From: an uncultured Tateyamaria sp.
GTDB lineage: Bacteria; Pseudomonadota; Alphaproteobacteria; Rhodobacterales; Rhodobacteraceae
Length of the DNA stretch: 64,000 bases
Direction of reading: 5' to 3'
Assembly (NCBI GenBank): GCA_905480645.1
Contig: CAJQRC010000009.1
Location: forward strand, 1 to 64,000
The notes below the pieces were generated by a model. That model did not search any database. It had not been told where the DNA came from and saw only the letters and a list, made by a program, of their open reading frames with translations. Both the position numbers and the translations under genes were made by a program. This document shows, piece by piece, positions 39,209 to 48,923 of the stretch (its first letter is position 1; each line of letters opens with the position of its first letter).

Positions 39209-40418
39209 TACGACGATTTCGTGCAGCGATTAATTTTAAACGAAGTGCATTGAGCTGTATAAAACCTGCAGCATCTTTTTGATCATAAGCGCCAGCATCG
39301 TCCTCAAATGTTACATGTGCTTCAGAATAAAGGCTGTGATCTGACCAACGACCGACGGTACGAGCGAGACCTTTATAAAGTTTGATACGGACGGTTCCAG
39401 AAACATGACACTGGCTGTGATCTATAAGTGCTTGCAGCATTTCACGTTCAGGCGAAAACCAGAAACCGTTATAAATAAGCTCGGCATAGCGTGGCATCAA
39501 TTCATCCTTAAGATGCGCAGCGCCTCGGTCCAGTGTTATTTGCTCAATACCACGGTGAGCTTCAAGCAATATGGTACCACCGGGAGTTTCGTAAATTCCT
39601 CGCGATTTCATACCAACAAATCGGCCTTCAACTAAGTCAAGACGGCCAATTCCATGTTTTCCACCAAGTTCATTTAACTTGGTTAAAATGGTAGCTGGTG
39701 ACATTGGTTCGCTATTAATTGTAACGGCATCACCCTTCAGGAAACCGATTTCAACGTATTCTGGTTTATCTGGTGCATCTTCGGGTGAAACAGTACGTTG
39801 ATAAACGTAATCTGGTGCATCTGCGGCCGGGTCTTCTAAAACCTTACCTTCAGATGATGTATGTAGTAGGTTTGCATCAACGCTGAACGGCGCCTCACCT
39901 CGTTTGTCTTTTGCGATCGGTATTTGGTTTTTTTCTGCAAAGTCGATTAGCTTAGTTCGACTTGATAAATCCCATTCACGCCAGGGTGCAATTACCTTGA
40001 TATCTGGGTTAAGAGCATATGCCGCTAATTCAAAGCGAACTTGGTCGTTTCCTTTTCCTGTGGCGCCATGCGCTATGGCATCTGCGCCTTCGTTTGCTGC
40101 AATTTCCACAAGGCGTTTAGAAATTAGTGGTCGCGCAATGGAGGTTCCTAGCAAATAAAGCCCTTCATAAAGGGCGTTGGCGCGAAACATTGGAAATACA
40201 AAATTGCGGACAAATTCTTCGCGGAGATCTTCGATATATATCGAAGATGCACCCATCATTTCTGCTTTTAAACGAGCGGACTCCAGCTCTTCGCCTTGGC
40301 CGAGGTCTGCAGTAAAGGTTACTACCTCACATCCATATTCTGTTTGAAGCCATTTTAGAATTATTGAGGTATCGAGACCACCTGAATAAGCCAGCACAAC
40401 TTTTTTTGGCGCGTTCAT
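39201..40418 (-). CDS. argG: Argininosuccinate synthase
   Basis: Joins citrulline and aspartate with ATP in arginine synthesis. The 405-residue protein has the ATP-pyrophosphatase loop [18 protein letters not shown] at the start, [14 protein letters not shown], and the citrulline-binding [17 protein letters not shown] region. Length and ends match the family. It is divergent from ilvA. Confidence 0.97.
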   Translation of the reverse strand: MNAPKKVVLAYSGGLDTSIILKWLQTEYGCEVVTFTADLGQGEELESARLKAEMMGASSIYIEDLREEFVRNFVFPMFRANALYEGLYLLGTSIARPLISKRLVEIAANEGADAIAHGATGKGNDQVRFELAAYALNPDIKVIAPWREWDLSSRTKLIDFAEKNQIPIAKDKRGEAPFSVDANLLHTSSEGKVLEDPAADAPDYVYQRTVSPEDAPDKPEYVEIGFLKGDAVTINSEPMSPATILTKLNELGGKHGIGRLDLVEGRFVGMKSRGIYETPGGTILLEAHRGIEQITLDRGAAHLKDELMPRYAELIYNGFWFSPEREMLQALIDHSQCHVSGTVRIKLYKGLARTVGRWSDHSLYSEAHVTFEDDAGAYDQKDAAGFIQLNALRLKLIAARNRRIK

Positions 40419-40532
40419 TTCGTATTTTCCTTTAAATATTCAGATGCCGATACCGTTTTTGTGACATAGGGGCAAGATTGACCGAAACAGATGGTCCCGT
40501 TAGGTCGGGAGATGAGTAAAAAAGGTGGTAGT

Positions 40533-41759
40533 ATGAGCTTTCAAGATGACGCACGTGTCGGAACGCATGCAATGCGCAGTGTTTTTCCAGCAACGCCCCT
40601 TCTGCGGAATGATTTACTGTCAGATCGCTATGATGCGGAAATTTGGCTAAAGCGAGAAGATTTAAGCCCAGTCCGATCCTACAAACTACGTGGAGCTTTC
40701 AATGCGATGCGTAAAGTTACAAAACCTGGTGCTATTTTTGTTTGTGCAAGCGCTGGAAACCACGCGCAGGGCGTTGCTTTTATGTGTCGTTATTTTGAAG
40801 TACAGGGAGTTGTTTTCATGCCTGTGACGACACCTGAACAAAAAATTATGAAAACAAAAATGTTTGGTGGTTCCAGTGTTGAAATAAAGCTGACAGGTGA
40901 TTATTTTGATGACACTCTGGCATCCGCACAGACCTATTGTGCAGACGTTGGAGCATATTTCCTATCACCATTTGATGATGATGACGTCATAGTGGGACAA
41001 GCCTCTGTTGCTGTTGAAATAGAGGAGCAATTGGGACGGATTCCAGATCGAATTATCTTGCCCGTAGGTGGAGGCGGACTGTCAGCTGGTACACGCAGTT
41101 ATTTTGGCAAGACAACAGAATACACTTTTGTTGAACCCAGTGGTGCAACTTCGTTAGGGGAGGCAATTAAAGCAGGAAAACCTGTTGATGTATCTCCCAT
41201 AAATACTTTTGTGGATGGTGCGGCAGTCGCCAAAGTCGGGCAGCGACCATTTTTCTGTCTGTCGGATGTAAATTCAAAAGATATCCTTTCGATTCCCGAA
41301 GATCGTATTTGTAATACCATTATAGAATTATTGAATGTTGAAGGTATTGTTTTAGAGCCAGCAGGTGCTCTTTCAATTGAGGCACTTTCAGATGTAGTAC
41401 ATTTGATTAAGGATAAGACCGTAGTGTGTATTGCATCTGGCGGAAATTTTGATTTTGAGCGTTTGCCGGAAGTAAAAGAGCGCGCACAGAGATATTCGGG
41501 AGTAAAAAAATATTTTTTGCTGCGAATGCCGCAGAGACCTGGTGCCCTTAAAGATTTTTTGAACATCTTGGGCCCGAACGATGATATCGCTCGTTTTGAA
41601 TATCTTAAAAAATCAGCCCGTAATTTTGGATCAGTGTTAATTGGTATCGAAACAACGCATCCAGATAACTTTGCTCGACTTCTGAGTGAGCTAGACGATG
41701 CTGGTTTCACCTATACTGATATAACAGAAGATGAAACACTGGCTCAGTTTGTGATTTGA
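40533..41759 (+). CDS. ilvA: Threonine ammonia-lyase IlvA
   Basis: PLP enzyme that deaminates threonine to 2-oxobutanoate for isoleucine synthesis. The 408-residue protein has the PLP lysine in SYKLRGAFNAM, ASAGNHAQGVAF, the phosphate-binding GGGGLSAGT, and a C-terminal ACT-like domain starting YFLLRMPQRPGALKDFL that usually mediates isoleucine feedback. ATG 40533 gives MSFQDDARVG and follows AAGGTGG by 4 nt; ATG 40512 or an earlier start would add residues not usual in the family. Confidence 0.93.
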   Translation: MSFQDDARVGTHAMRSVFPATPLLRNDLLSDRYDAEIWLKREDLSPVRSYKLRGAFNAMRKVTKPGAIFVCASAGNHAQGVAFMCRYFEVQGVVFMPVTTPEQKIMKTKMFGGSSVEIKLTGDYFDDTLASAQTYCADVGAYFLSPFDDDDVIVGQASVAVEIEEQLGRIPDRIILPVGGGGLSAGTRSYFGKTTEYTFVEPSGATSLGEAIKAGKPVDVSPINTFVDGAAVAKVGQRPFFCLSDVNSKDILSIPEDRICNTIIELLNVEGIVLEPAGALSIEALSDVVHLIKDKTVVCIASGGNFDFERLPEVKERAQRYSGVKKYFLLRMPQRPGALKDFLNILGPNDDIARFEYLKKSARNFGSVLIGIETTHPDNFARLLSELDDAGFTYTDITEDETLAQFVI

Positions 41760-41807
41760 AAAAGTGATTTAAGGCGTGGGAATCATTTTTTAAACATATC
41801 GTCTGGA

Positions 41808-42254
41808 TCAGAATTTACTGACAATATGTATATCGACAAACAGTCTATCGCCATCATTTTGTAATTTTTTTAGAGCATCCTCACGTGAGAGCCATACGCA
41901 TGTATGATCAGTCTCAGTGGGCTCTGATACCTGCATGGTTGGGCGTGCAATATATATATGGCATAATTTTTCAGCCCACAGATCGTATTCTGGCATGTAG
42001 ATAAAACGGCGATAAGCGCCAAGCTTTCTTGGACGCGCTATGTGCCATCCGGTTTCTTCAAACACTTCTCGATGTAAAGCATGCAATGGGTTTTCGCCAG
42101 GATCAATCCCACCACCGGGTAATTGAATTTCTGGTTCTGGGTTGGCTTGATGGGTCAGAAGTAATTGGTGTTCCAGAGGTAAAATGGCATAAGTGCCGGG
42201 TCGCATTATGTACTTCTGCCCAGTGATCGGTCTATCACCAAAACGACGGATCAT
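41808..42254 (-). CDS. Nudix hydrolase
   Basis: A 148-residue protein with a complete Nudix box GGGIDPGENPLHALH followed by REVFEETGW (GX5EX7REUXEEXGU). The N-terminus (RPITGQKYIMRPGTYAILP) and the rest suggest a small housekeeping pyrophosphatase, but the substrate cannot be read. It is divergent from hslO across a 79-nt gap. Confidence 0.88.
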   Translation of the reverse strand: MIRRFGDRPITGQKYIMRPGTYAILPLEHQLLLTHQANPEPEIQLPGGGIDPGENPLHALHREVFEETGWHIARPRKLGAYRRFIYMPEYDLWAEKLCHIYIARPTMQVSEPTETDHTCVWLSREDALKKLQNDGDRLFVDIHIVSKF

Positions 42255-42333
42255 GCGTTACCTCTTTCAGTTTTTGTTAGTGGACCTATATAACTGCGCG
42301 ATATGCCAAGCACTGGCTGTAAAGGAAACCCCA

Positions 42334-43320
42334 ATGACACACGGATCACAATTTAAATGGGATGACACTGTTTTACCTTTCCAACTAGATAGTTCTGATA
42401 TCCGTGGTCGTGTGGCACGTCTTGATGGTGTGTTGGATGGAATTTTAAGACAACACAATTATCCACCGCAGGTTGAAGCTTTAGTGGCAGAGATGGCGTT
42501 GCTTACAGCAATGATCGGCCAAACTATAAAGTTACGTTGGAAGCTGTCACTTCAGGTGCAGTCTAAAGGTGCGGTAAGGATGATCGCTACAGACTATTAT
42601 GGCCCAGAAAAGGAAGGTGATATGGCCCGTATCCGAGGCTATGCAACTTACGATGCAGAACGATTAACAAATGAAAAACCATTTGATCAAATCGGTGAAG
42701 GTTATTTTGCAATTTTAATTGACCAAGGCCGAGGTATGAAGCCTTACCAAGGTATTACGCCATTATCTGGTAGCTCTCTATCCGCCTGCGCTGAAGCGTA
42801 TTTCGCACAATCTGAACAGTTGCCTACAAGGTTTCAACTGAGTTTTGGTAAATCAACAGAACCTGGAATTGCAGAACATTGGCGGGCTGGTGGCGTAATG
42901 CTCCAACATATGCCCAAATCTTCCCCTCTTACGTCATCTGGGGAGGGTACTGGCAACTTATTGTCTGCAGATGAATTATTGGATGGTGACGCCTCTGAAA
43001 ACTGGGACCGTATCAACATATTGTTAAACACTGTCGAGCACCTTGAACTGATTGGGCCACAGCTTTCTCCAATTGATCTACTCTTCCGTTTATTTCATGA
43101 AGAATTACCACGAATTTTTGATAAACAGGCAGTGCGATTTGGCTGCACTTGTTCGGAGAACCGTGTACGACAAAGTCTTTCGATATATTCAGCTAAAGAT
43201 ATTTCAACGATGACTACAGATGAAGGTAGGGTTACGGCAGATTGTCAGTTTTGTGGAGCACATTATGATCTTGACCCAAAATCTGTTGGCTTTGAACCAG
43301 AGATAAATTCGAGTGAATGA
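42334..43320 (+). CDS. hslO: Redox-regulated chaperone Hsp33
   Basis: Holdase activated by oxidation of its zinc-bound cysteines. The 328-residue protein has a C-terminal zinc center FGCTCS, then DCQFCGAHY (CxC and CxxC ligands). Start ATG 42334 follows AAGGA at 42322-42326 by 7 nt and gives MTHGSQFKWDDTVLPFQLD, a family-like N-terminus; the frame is open upstream but those codons lie over the Nudix gene. It overlaps the next Nudix gene by 8 nt. Confidence 0.94.
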   Translation: MTHGSQFKWDDTVLPFQLDSSDIRGRVARLDGVLDGILRQHNYPPQVEALVAEMALLTAMIGQTIKLRWKLSLQVQSKGAVRMIATDYYGPEKEGDMARIRGYATYDAERLTNEKPFDQIGEGYFAILIDQGRGMKPYQGITPLSGSSLSACAEAYFAQSEQLPTRFQLSFGKSTEPGIAEHWRAGGVMLQHMPKSSPLTSSGEGTGNLLSADELLDGDASENWDRINILLNTVEHLELIGPQLSPIDLLFRLFHEELPRIFDKQAVRFGCTCSENRVRQSLSIYSAKDISTMTTDEGRVTADCQFCGAHYDLDPKSVGFEPEINSSE

Positions 43321-43912
43321 ACTTTTATCATCTACTCGTGAGGCCCTTACAAAAACTGGTAATGAGTCTTCTGATTTTGACTTAAATAAAAATGTTGTTT
43401 TGCCGAAAGATCGGAAATTGCGCCCAGCGGCAGTTTTAGCTCCCATTATTTTAGGTCAAAATGGGTATGATTTAATTTTGACCAAAAGATCATCTGCGCT
43501 AAAACATCATCCAGGGCAAATCGCATTTCCTGGTGGAAAGAAAGAAAAAACAGATGTGGACTTGATTGATACTGCCTTGCGCGAGGCGCATGAGGAAATC
43601 GGTATACCCAGGGTTTACACAGAAGTGCTTGGTACTTTTGCCTCTCATGAAACTATTACCGGATTTACGGTAACCCCTGTTGTGGCACTGGTAAAACAGG
43701 AATTCGAATTCCAGGTTGATACTGGTGAGGTGGCAGAAGCCTTTCGAGTTCCACTTTCACATGTTTTAGAAACCAGTAATTATGTGATAGAATCTCGTTT
43801 GTGGCGAGGTCAGCGCAGATATTACTACGTGGTGCCTTATGGTCCCTATTACATTTGGGGCGCAACCGCGCGTATACTTAGGGCATGGACAGACCTAATA
43901 AATTTGAACTGA
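43313..43912 (+). CDS. CoA pyrophosphatase (NudL/YeaB-type Nudix hydrolase)
   Basis: A 199-residue protein with the NudL signature LTKRSSALKHHPGQIAFPGG leading into the Nudix box GGKKEKTD and REAHEEIGI. In characterised members this hydrolyses CoA to phosphopantetheine and 3',5'-ADP. GTG 43313 overlaps the hslO stop. The 3' end overlaps the cca gene by 28 nt, so hslO-nudix-cca are probably one unit. Confidence 0.9.
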   Translation: MNELLSSTREALTKTGNESSDFDLNKNVVLPKDRKLRPAAVLAPIILGQNGYDLILTKRSSALKHHPGQIAFPGGKKEKTDVDLIDTALREAHEEIGIPRVYTEVLGTFASHETITGFTVTPVVALVKQEFEFQVDTGEVAEAFRVPLSHVLETSNYVIESRLWRGQRRYYYVVPYGPYYIWGATARILRAWTDLINLN

Positions 43913-45063
43913 GCCCTCAGACTGGCTTTCTTTGTGATCCGGCAGGGCAGGAATTGTTTGAACTGCTAGAAAGTTCTGGGCACCAAATATTTTTTGTTGG
44001 TGGATGCGTGCGCAATGCTGTCATGGGACTTGGTCAATCAGACATTGATGTTTCCACAAGTGCTGAACCGCAAGAGGTTATCAAATTAGCCAAGCTTAAA
44101 GGTATGCGAGTCATCCCGACTGGGATAGATTATGGGACGGTTACTCTTATTGTGCAGGGCAAGTCATTTGAAATTACTACTTTTCGAAAGGATGTTGCTA
44201 CTGATGGTCGACGTGCGGTTGTTGAGTTTTCAGCAGACATAGCAGAGGATGCGGCACGTCGTGATTTTACTATGAATGCCCTTTATGTTGACCGTCATGG
44301 AGTGTTGCATGACCCACTTGGCGGACTATCAGATGCACTCGAGCGGCGTGTGCGCTTTATTCAAGATCCTGATCAGCGGATTCGGGAAGATTATCTGAGA
44401 ATTCTGCGGTTTTTTCGTTTTAGTGCATATTATGCTGATGATATCGATTGTAATGGTTGGGATTCAGAATCGTTAACTGCTATTGCTTCGAATTTAGATG
44501 GTTTGGAAAAACTTTCTATGGAACGCGTTGGTGCCGAGACGTTAAATTTGTTGTCAGCGCCTGATCCAGTGCAGTCTTTGGCGGTTATGGAAACAGTTGG
44601 AGTACTGCAGCGAATTTTACCAGGCGCTAAGGCTGACTTTGTGGGTCCATTTGTGCACTTGGAAACGATGATGGGTGCCCAACCAGACCCAATCGCTCGA
44701 TTAGCTGCTCTTGGTGGCTTTGAATTGGACAAGCACCTTCGATTGTCTCGATCCCAGAATAAAAAATTAAAAGAAATTTCTGAATACAGTGTTTCAACTC
44801 TAGGCCCAAAAGCTATTGGATATTTATGTGGTCCAGGAAAGGGATTAAGTACTCTAATGTTACGCGCCGTTATGTCGGACCAATCGCTATCAATAGATGC
44901 AAATTATCTTATAGAAGAAGGGTCACTTGCAACGTTTCCTATCTTTGCAAGTGATTTGCCCAGTTTGAGTGGACCGTCACTAGGGCAACGCTTAAAACTC
45001 TTAAAGTCTACTTGGCTTGCCACAGAGCTCAAGAAATCAAAAGAAGAGTTGTTGAAACAGTGA
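43885..45063 (+). CDS. cca: CCA tRNA nucleotidyltransferase / poly(A) polymerase family
   Basis: Adds or repairs the CCA end of tRNA. The 392-residue protein has the nucleotidyltransferase motif FVGGCVRNAVMGLGQSDIDVST with the paired Asp residues, GIDYGTVTLI, RRDFTMNALYVD and the RIREDYLRILRFFRF motif. It could be annotated as poly(A) polymerase in some pipelines; with no other CCA enzyme in view, CCA addition is the safer call. It is followed by a 153-nt gap with no gene. Confidence 0.9.
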   Translation: MDRPNKFELSPQTGFLCDPAGQELFELLESSGHQIFFVGGCVRNAVMGLGQSDIDVSTSAEPQEVIKLAKLKGMRVIPTGIDYGTVTLIVQGKSFEITTFRKDVATDGRRAVVEFSADIAEDAARRDFTMNALYVDRHGVLHDPLGGLSDALERRVRFIQDPDQRIREDYLRILRFFRFSAYYADDIDCNGWDSESLTAIASNLDGLEKLSMERVGAETLNLLSAPDPVQSLAVMETVGVLQRILPGAKADFVGPFVHLETMMGAQPDPIARLAALGGFELDKHLRLSRSQNKKLKEISEYSVSTLGPKAIGYLCGPGKGLSTLMLRAVMSDQSLSIDANYLIEEGSLATFPIFASDLPSLSGPSLGQRLKLLKSTWLATELKKSKEELLKQ

Positions 45064-45216
45064 TTTTTTGGTCTAAATACTACCAATAAATAACATAGGC
45101 CGTTCTGTGTTTTTTTGCCACCACGTTTACGTAATCCCTGGTAGTTCTTTTTATAACGTTTGGATAAGTCTACTCATAGTAGTGTGTATTTTCACTTCAG
45201 CTAAACGGTTCTTATA

Positions 45217-47055
45217 ATGTTTAAGATTTTCGAATCTCTAGTCGATCCTTATACCGATTATGCAGATGACAACACGCCACCTACCACACTCTGGCAGTTC
45301 TTTTTTGCGTACTCTCAACCTTTTATTCGTGTCTTTGTACTAGCTGCAATTATGTCGATTGTTGTGGCAGCAATTGAGGTTGGATTAATATATTATTTAG
45401 GAAGAACTGTTGATTTATTGGAGAAATCACCGACTAAACTCTGGGAGGATCACGGGACTGAGATTATATTTGTTGCATTATTTGTTCTTTTTGTGCGCCC
45501 ATTTCTGCAAATGTTAAATGTGCTTTTATTGAATAATTCAATTTTACCTAATTTTGGGACATTAATTCGATGGAGGGCTCATAAACACGTCCTCCGGCAG
45601 TCAGTTGGTTGGTTTGAAAATGATTTTGCTGGTCGCATAGCCAACCGTATTATGCAGACACCGCCAGCCGCCGGTGAGGTTGTCTTTCAAGTATTTGATG
45701 CAATTTCGTTCTCTATAGCTTATCTGATTGGGGCTGCTGTGTTGTTGAGCTTAGCTGACCCTCGCTTACTTTTACCAATGGTCATCTGGTTTGTACTTTA
45801 TGCTTTCTTGATTGCTTGGACGGTCAAGAGAGTCGGGCCAGCCTCGCATGCCGCATCAGATGCTCGGTCAAGTGTAACTGGACGTGTTGTAGATGCATAT
45901 TCAAATATCCATTCAGTTAAAATGTTTGCACACCATAATTTAGAGTTGGATTATGCAAAGGAAGCCATCGATCATACCCGTGATACTTTTATGGCCGAAA
46001 TGCGGCTATATACTATTATGGATGTTATACTCGTTGCTTTGAATGGTTTTCTTATAGTTGGTGTGGTTGGTTGGGCTGTCGTTTTATGGGCGCAAGGAGT
46101 GGCAAGCGTTGGTGTTGTTGCTGCTGCTACTGCTTTAACTTTACGTCTGAATGCAATGACTGGCTGGATCATGTGGGCTTTAACGACTTTTTTCCGACAG
46201 CTAGGTGTTGTTGCTGAGGGAATGGAAACAATTGCCCAGCCTATCAAATTGGTGGATGTACCGAATGCAAAGCCCTTGCGGTTAGAAAAAGGCTCTCTCA
46301 CTTTACATTCACTCACTCACCATTACGGTCGGAAAAGCGGTGGATTGAATTCGATAAATTCATTTATTCAATCAGGTGAAAAAGTAGGTTTGATTGGGCG
46401 GTCAGGTGCTGGTAAGTCAACGTTAGTGAAGCTGTTGTTGCGCTTTTATGATCCTGATTCTGGGCGTATTGAAATTGATGGGCAGGACATAGCAAACGTT
46501 ACACAAGATAGCCTTCGCTTAAATATTGGTATGGTACAGCAGGATAGTTCGCTTCTGCATAGGTCCGTTCGTGCAAATATTCTTTATGGACGTCCTGACG
46601 CAAATGAAGAAGATATAATTGAGGCAGCTAAACAGGCACGGGCACATGATTTTATTTTAGATCTTGTCGATCCACAGGGGCGCACTGGATATGATGCTCA
46701 GGTTGGTGAGCGTGGTATTAAATTGTCAGGCGGCCAACGTCAGCGGGTTACGCTTGCACGTGTTATTTTGAAAAATGCCCCAATTCTGGTATTGGATGAA
46801 GCAACCAGTGCTCTCGACAGTGAGGTTGAGGATGCCATTCAAGATACACTTTATCAGATGATGGAGGGTAAAACGGTTATTGCTATCGCGCATCGATTGT
46901 CCACTATTGCTGCAATGGACCGTATTCTTGTTTTAGATAATGGTAAAATTGTGGAAGATGGTCCTCACAGTGCGCTTTTACAAAATAAAGGACTATATGC
47001 AGAGTTGTGGAACCGGCAATCTGGCGGGTTTTTAACAACTGGTGCCGTTGAGTGA
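45217..47055 (+). CDS. ABC transporter, fused permease/ATPase (exporter half 1)
   Basis: A 612-residue type I exporter half. The N-terminal part carries about six membrane segments; the C-terminal ATPase has Walker A GRSGAGKSTLVKLLL, signature LSGGQRQRVTLARV, Walker B ILVLDEATSALDSEVE and the switch histidine in IAIAHRLST. It starts 154 nt after cca. The next gene is a paralog overlapping by 4 nt, so the two likely form a heterodimer. The substrate is unknown. Confidence 0.9.
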   Translation: MFKIFESLVDPYTDYADDNTPPTTLWQFFFAYSQPFIRVFVLAAIMSIVVAAIEVGLIYYLGRTVDLLEKSPTKLWEDHGTEIIFVALFVLFVRPFLQMLNVLLLNNSILPNFGTLIRWRAHKHVLRQSVGWFENDFAGRIANRIMQTPPAAGEVVFQVFDAISFSIAYLIGAAVLLSLADPRLLLPMVIWFVLYAFLIAWTVKRVGPASHAASDARSSVTGRVVDAYSNIHSVKMFAHHNLELDYAKEAIDHTRDTFMAEMRLYTIMDVILVALNGFLIVGVVGWAVVLWAQGVASVGVVAAATALTLRLNAMTGWIMWALTTFFRQLGVVAEGMETIAQPIKLVDVPNAKPLRLEKGSLTLHSLTHHYGRKSGGLNSINSFIQSGEKVGLIGRSGAGKSTLVKLLLRFYDPDSGRIEIDGQDIANVTQDSLRLNIGMVQQDSSLLHRSVRANILYGRPDANEEDIIEAAKQARAHDFILDLVDPQGRTGYDAQVGERGIKLSGGQRQRVTLARVILKNAPILVLDEATSALDSEVEDAIQDTLYQMMEGKTVIAIAHRLSTIAAMDRILVLDNGKIVEDGPHSALLQNKGLYAELWNRQSGGFLTTGAVE

Positions 47056-48884
47056 ATATTTCTAATTGGATAGATGCATTTCGTCATGCAGACGGCCCGC
47101 CACCGCAAACGCTCTGGGCCTTTATGCGATGGTGTTTGTCGGGTGCATGGCCTGCTTTATGGCTCGCCGCATTTTTTTCTGCGGCTGCTGGTGCTCTTGA
47201 GGCAGGTACAGCCCTAATTCTCGGTCGCGTTATAGATGCGACTGTTACACTTGGTCCTGACGGATTTTTTGCAGTTGAAAATATTGGTTTGATTTTCGGC
47301 TCGGTAGCTTTTTTTCTAATTGCCAGACCAGTCCTTTTTGGTCTCTCCTCTGGGTCTAACTCGATAATTGTGATGCCAAATGTGAACCCACTGGTTTTAT
47401 CACGCCTTAATCGCTGGACACTTGGTCAAGCAGTCACTTTTTTTGATGACGATTTTGCTGGCCGTATAGCACAAAAACAAATGCAGGCATCGCGAGCTGT
47501 TACAGATGTTGTATCAGAGTTTATCAATGTTGTAGCGTTTGCTTTGGCGTCACTTTTGGGCTCTGTGCTTTTACTTTTGACAATTGATTGGCGTGTCGCT
47601 GCTGGATTTGCGGTGTGGTTGATTGCATACTTTTCTCTTATTCGATGGTTTTTGCCGCGCATTCGAAAACGCTCTGCCACACGGGCAGCGGCGCGAGCGA
47701 TGGTGTCCGGTCAGGTAGTTGATACAATAACAAATATAAAGACTGTAAAGCTCTTTGCCCATGATGATCATGAAGATCAGGCGGCGTTAAATGCAATGGA
47801 GGTGTTTCGTTCCACTGCTATAAGTTTTGGCGTTTTGTCGGCGTATTTTCGATTAGCGTTGATGACTTTGGCTGGATTATTACCAGTATTATTGCTGGGT
47901 GGCACAATTGTGATTTGGCAGGTAGATCAAGCCTCACCTGGAGATATTGTTGCATCTGGTGCAATTGCTATAAGAATTGCTCAAATGACAGGGTGGGTCA
48001 GCTTTACGCTGATGACTATCTATGCAAACATTGGTGAAGTTGAAGATGGTATGCGTACTCTTACACCAAGAACGCGTTTGGAAGATATTGCTAATGCAGA
48101 ACCTTTAAAACGGGTTTGTGGCGATATAAAGTTTGACGCATTAGGTTTTAGCTATGGGCGTAAGACTGGTGGGCTTGATACTGTTTCCTTACATATTATG
48201 CCAGGAGAAAAAATTGGGATTGTAGGTGCTTCTGGGGCTGGAAAATCAACCTTGGTGAATTTGCTTTTACGTCTTTATGAACCGGAGAAAGGTCGCATTT
48301 TAATTGACGATGAAGATATTGCATTCGCTGTTCAAGACAGTTTGCGGCGGTCGATTGGTGTGGTGACACAAGAAACAGCTATGTTTAACCGGTCAGTACG
48401 TGAAAATATACTCTATGGTCGTCCGGATGCTACAGAGGAAGAAATAATTGCATCCGCACGAAAAGCTGAGGCTGAAAATTTTATACTCGAGATGCAGGAT
48501 CATCGAGGGCGCAAAGGATATGACGCTCATTTGGGAGAGCGTGGCGTAAAACTATCTGGAGGTCAGCGGCAGCGTATCGCTTTAGCTCGCGCTATTATCA
48601 AGGATGCCCCAATATTAGTTTTGGATGAAGCAACCAGTGCTCTTGATAGTGAGGTTGAGGCATCAATTCAAACAGCTTTAAACCGGGTGATGGATGGTAA
48701 AACTGTTCTTGCTATTGCGCACCGCCTTTCCACGTTAACCAAAATGGACCGCATTATCGTGATGGATGCTGGTCGTATTTTTGAAGAAGGCAGCCACGAG
48801 GACTTACTTGCAAGAAATGGGCTCTATGCAAAATACTGGCAGCGGCAGTCAGGTGGTTTTATTAGGACGGAGGCTGCCGAATAG
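47052..48884 (+). CDS. ABC transporter, fused permease/ATPase (exporter half 2)
   Basis: A 610-residue partner of the preceding exporter half, same layout, with GASGAGKSTLVNLLL, LSGGQRQRIALARA, VLDEATSALDSEVEA and LAIAHRLST. The catalytic glutamate after Walker B is present in both halves, so neither site looks degenerate. GTG 47052 overlaps the previous stop. The pair upstream of an rRNA-type methyltransferase is an order I recall from Rhodobacteraceae. Confidence 0.9.
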   Translation: MNISNWIDAFRHADGPPPQTLWAFMRWCLSGAWPALWLAAFFSAAAGALEAGTALILGRVIDATVTLGPDGFFAVENIGLIFGSVAFFLIARPVLFGLSSGSNSIIVMPNVNPLVLSRLNRWTLGQAVTFFDDDFAGRIAQKQMQASRAVTDVVSEFINVVAFALASLLGSVLLLLTIDWRVAAGFAVWLIAYFSLIRWFLPRIRKRSATRAAARAMVSGQVVDTITNIKTVKLFAHDDHEDQAALNAMEVFRSTAISFGVLSAYFRLALMTLAGLLPVLLLGGTIVIWQVDQASPGDIVASGAIAIRIAQMTGWVSFTLMTIYANIGEVEDGMRTLTPRTRLEDIANAEPLKRVCGDIKFDALGFSYGRKTGGLDTVSLHIMPGEKIGIVGASGAGKSTLVNLLLRLYEPEKGRILIDDEDIAFAVQDSLRRSIGVVTQETAMFNRSVRENILYGRPDATEEEIIASARKAEAENFILEMQDHRGRKGYDAHLGERGVKLSGGQRQRIALARAIIKDAPILVLDEATSALDSEVEASIQTALNRVMDGKTVLAIAHRLSTLTKMDRIIVMDAGRIFEEGSHEDLLARNGLYAKYWQRQSGGFIRTEAAE

Positions 48885-48923
48885 TGCTTTTGTTTAGGGG
48901 CATGTCCTTGTAGTCCAAATCAT

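Noticed and set aside
42193-42333. Upstream extension of hslO
   Set aside because: It overlaps the divergent Nudix gene and lacks Hsp33 similarity; ATG 42334 has a strong ribosome-binding site.
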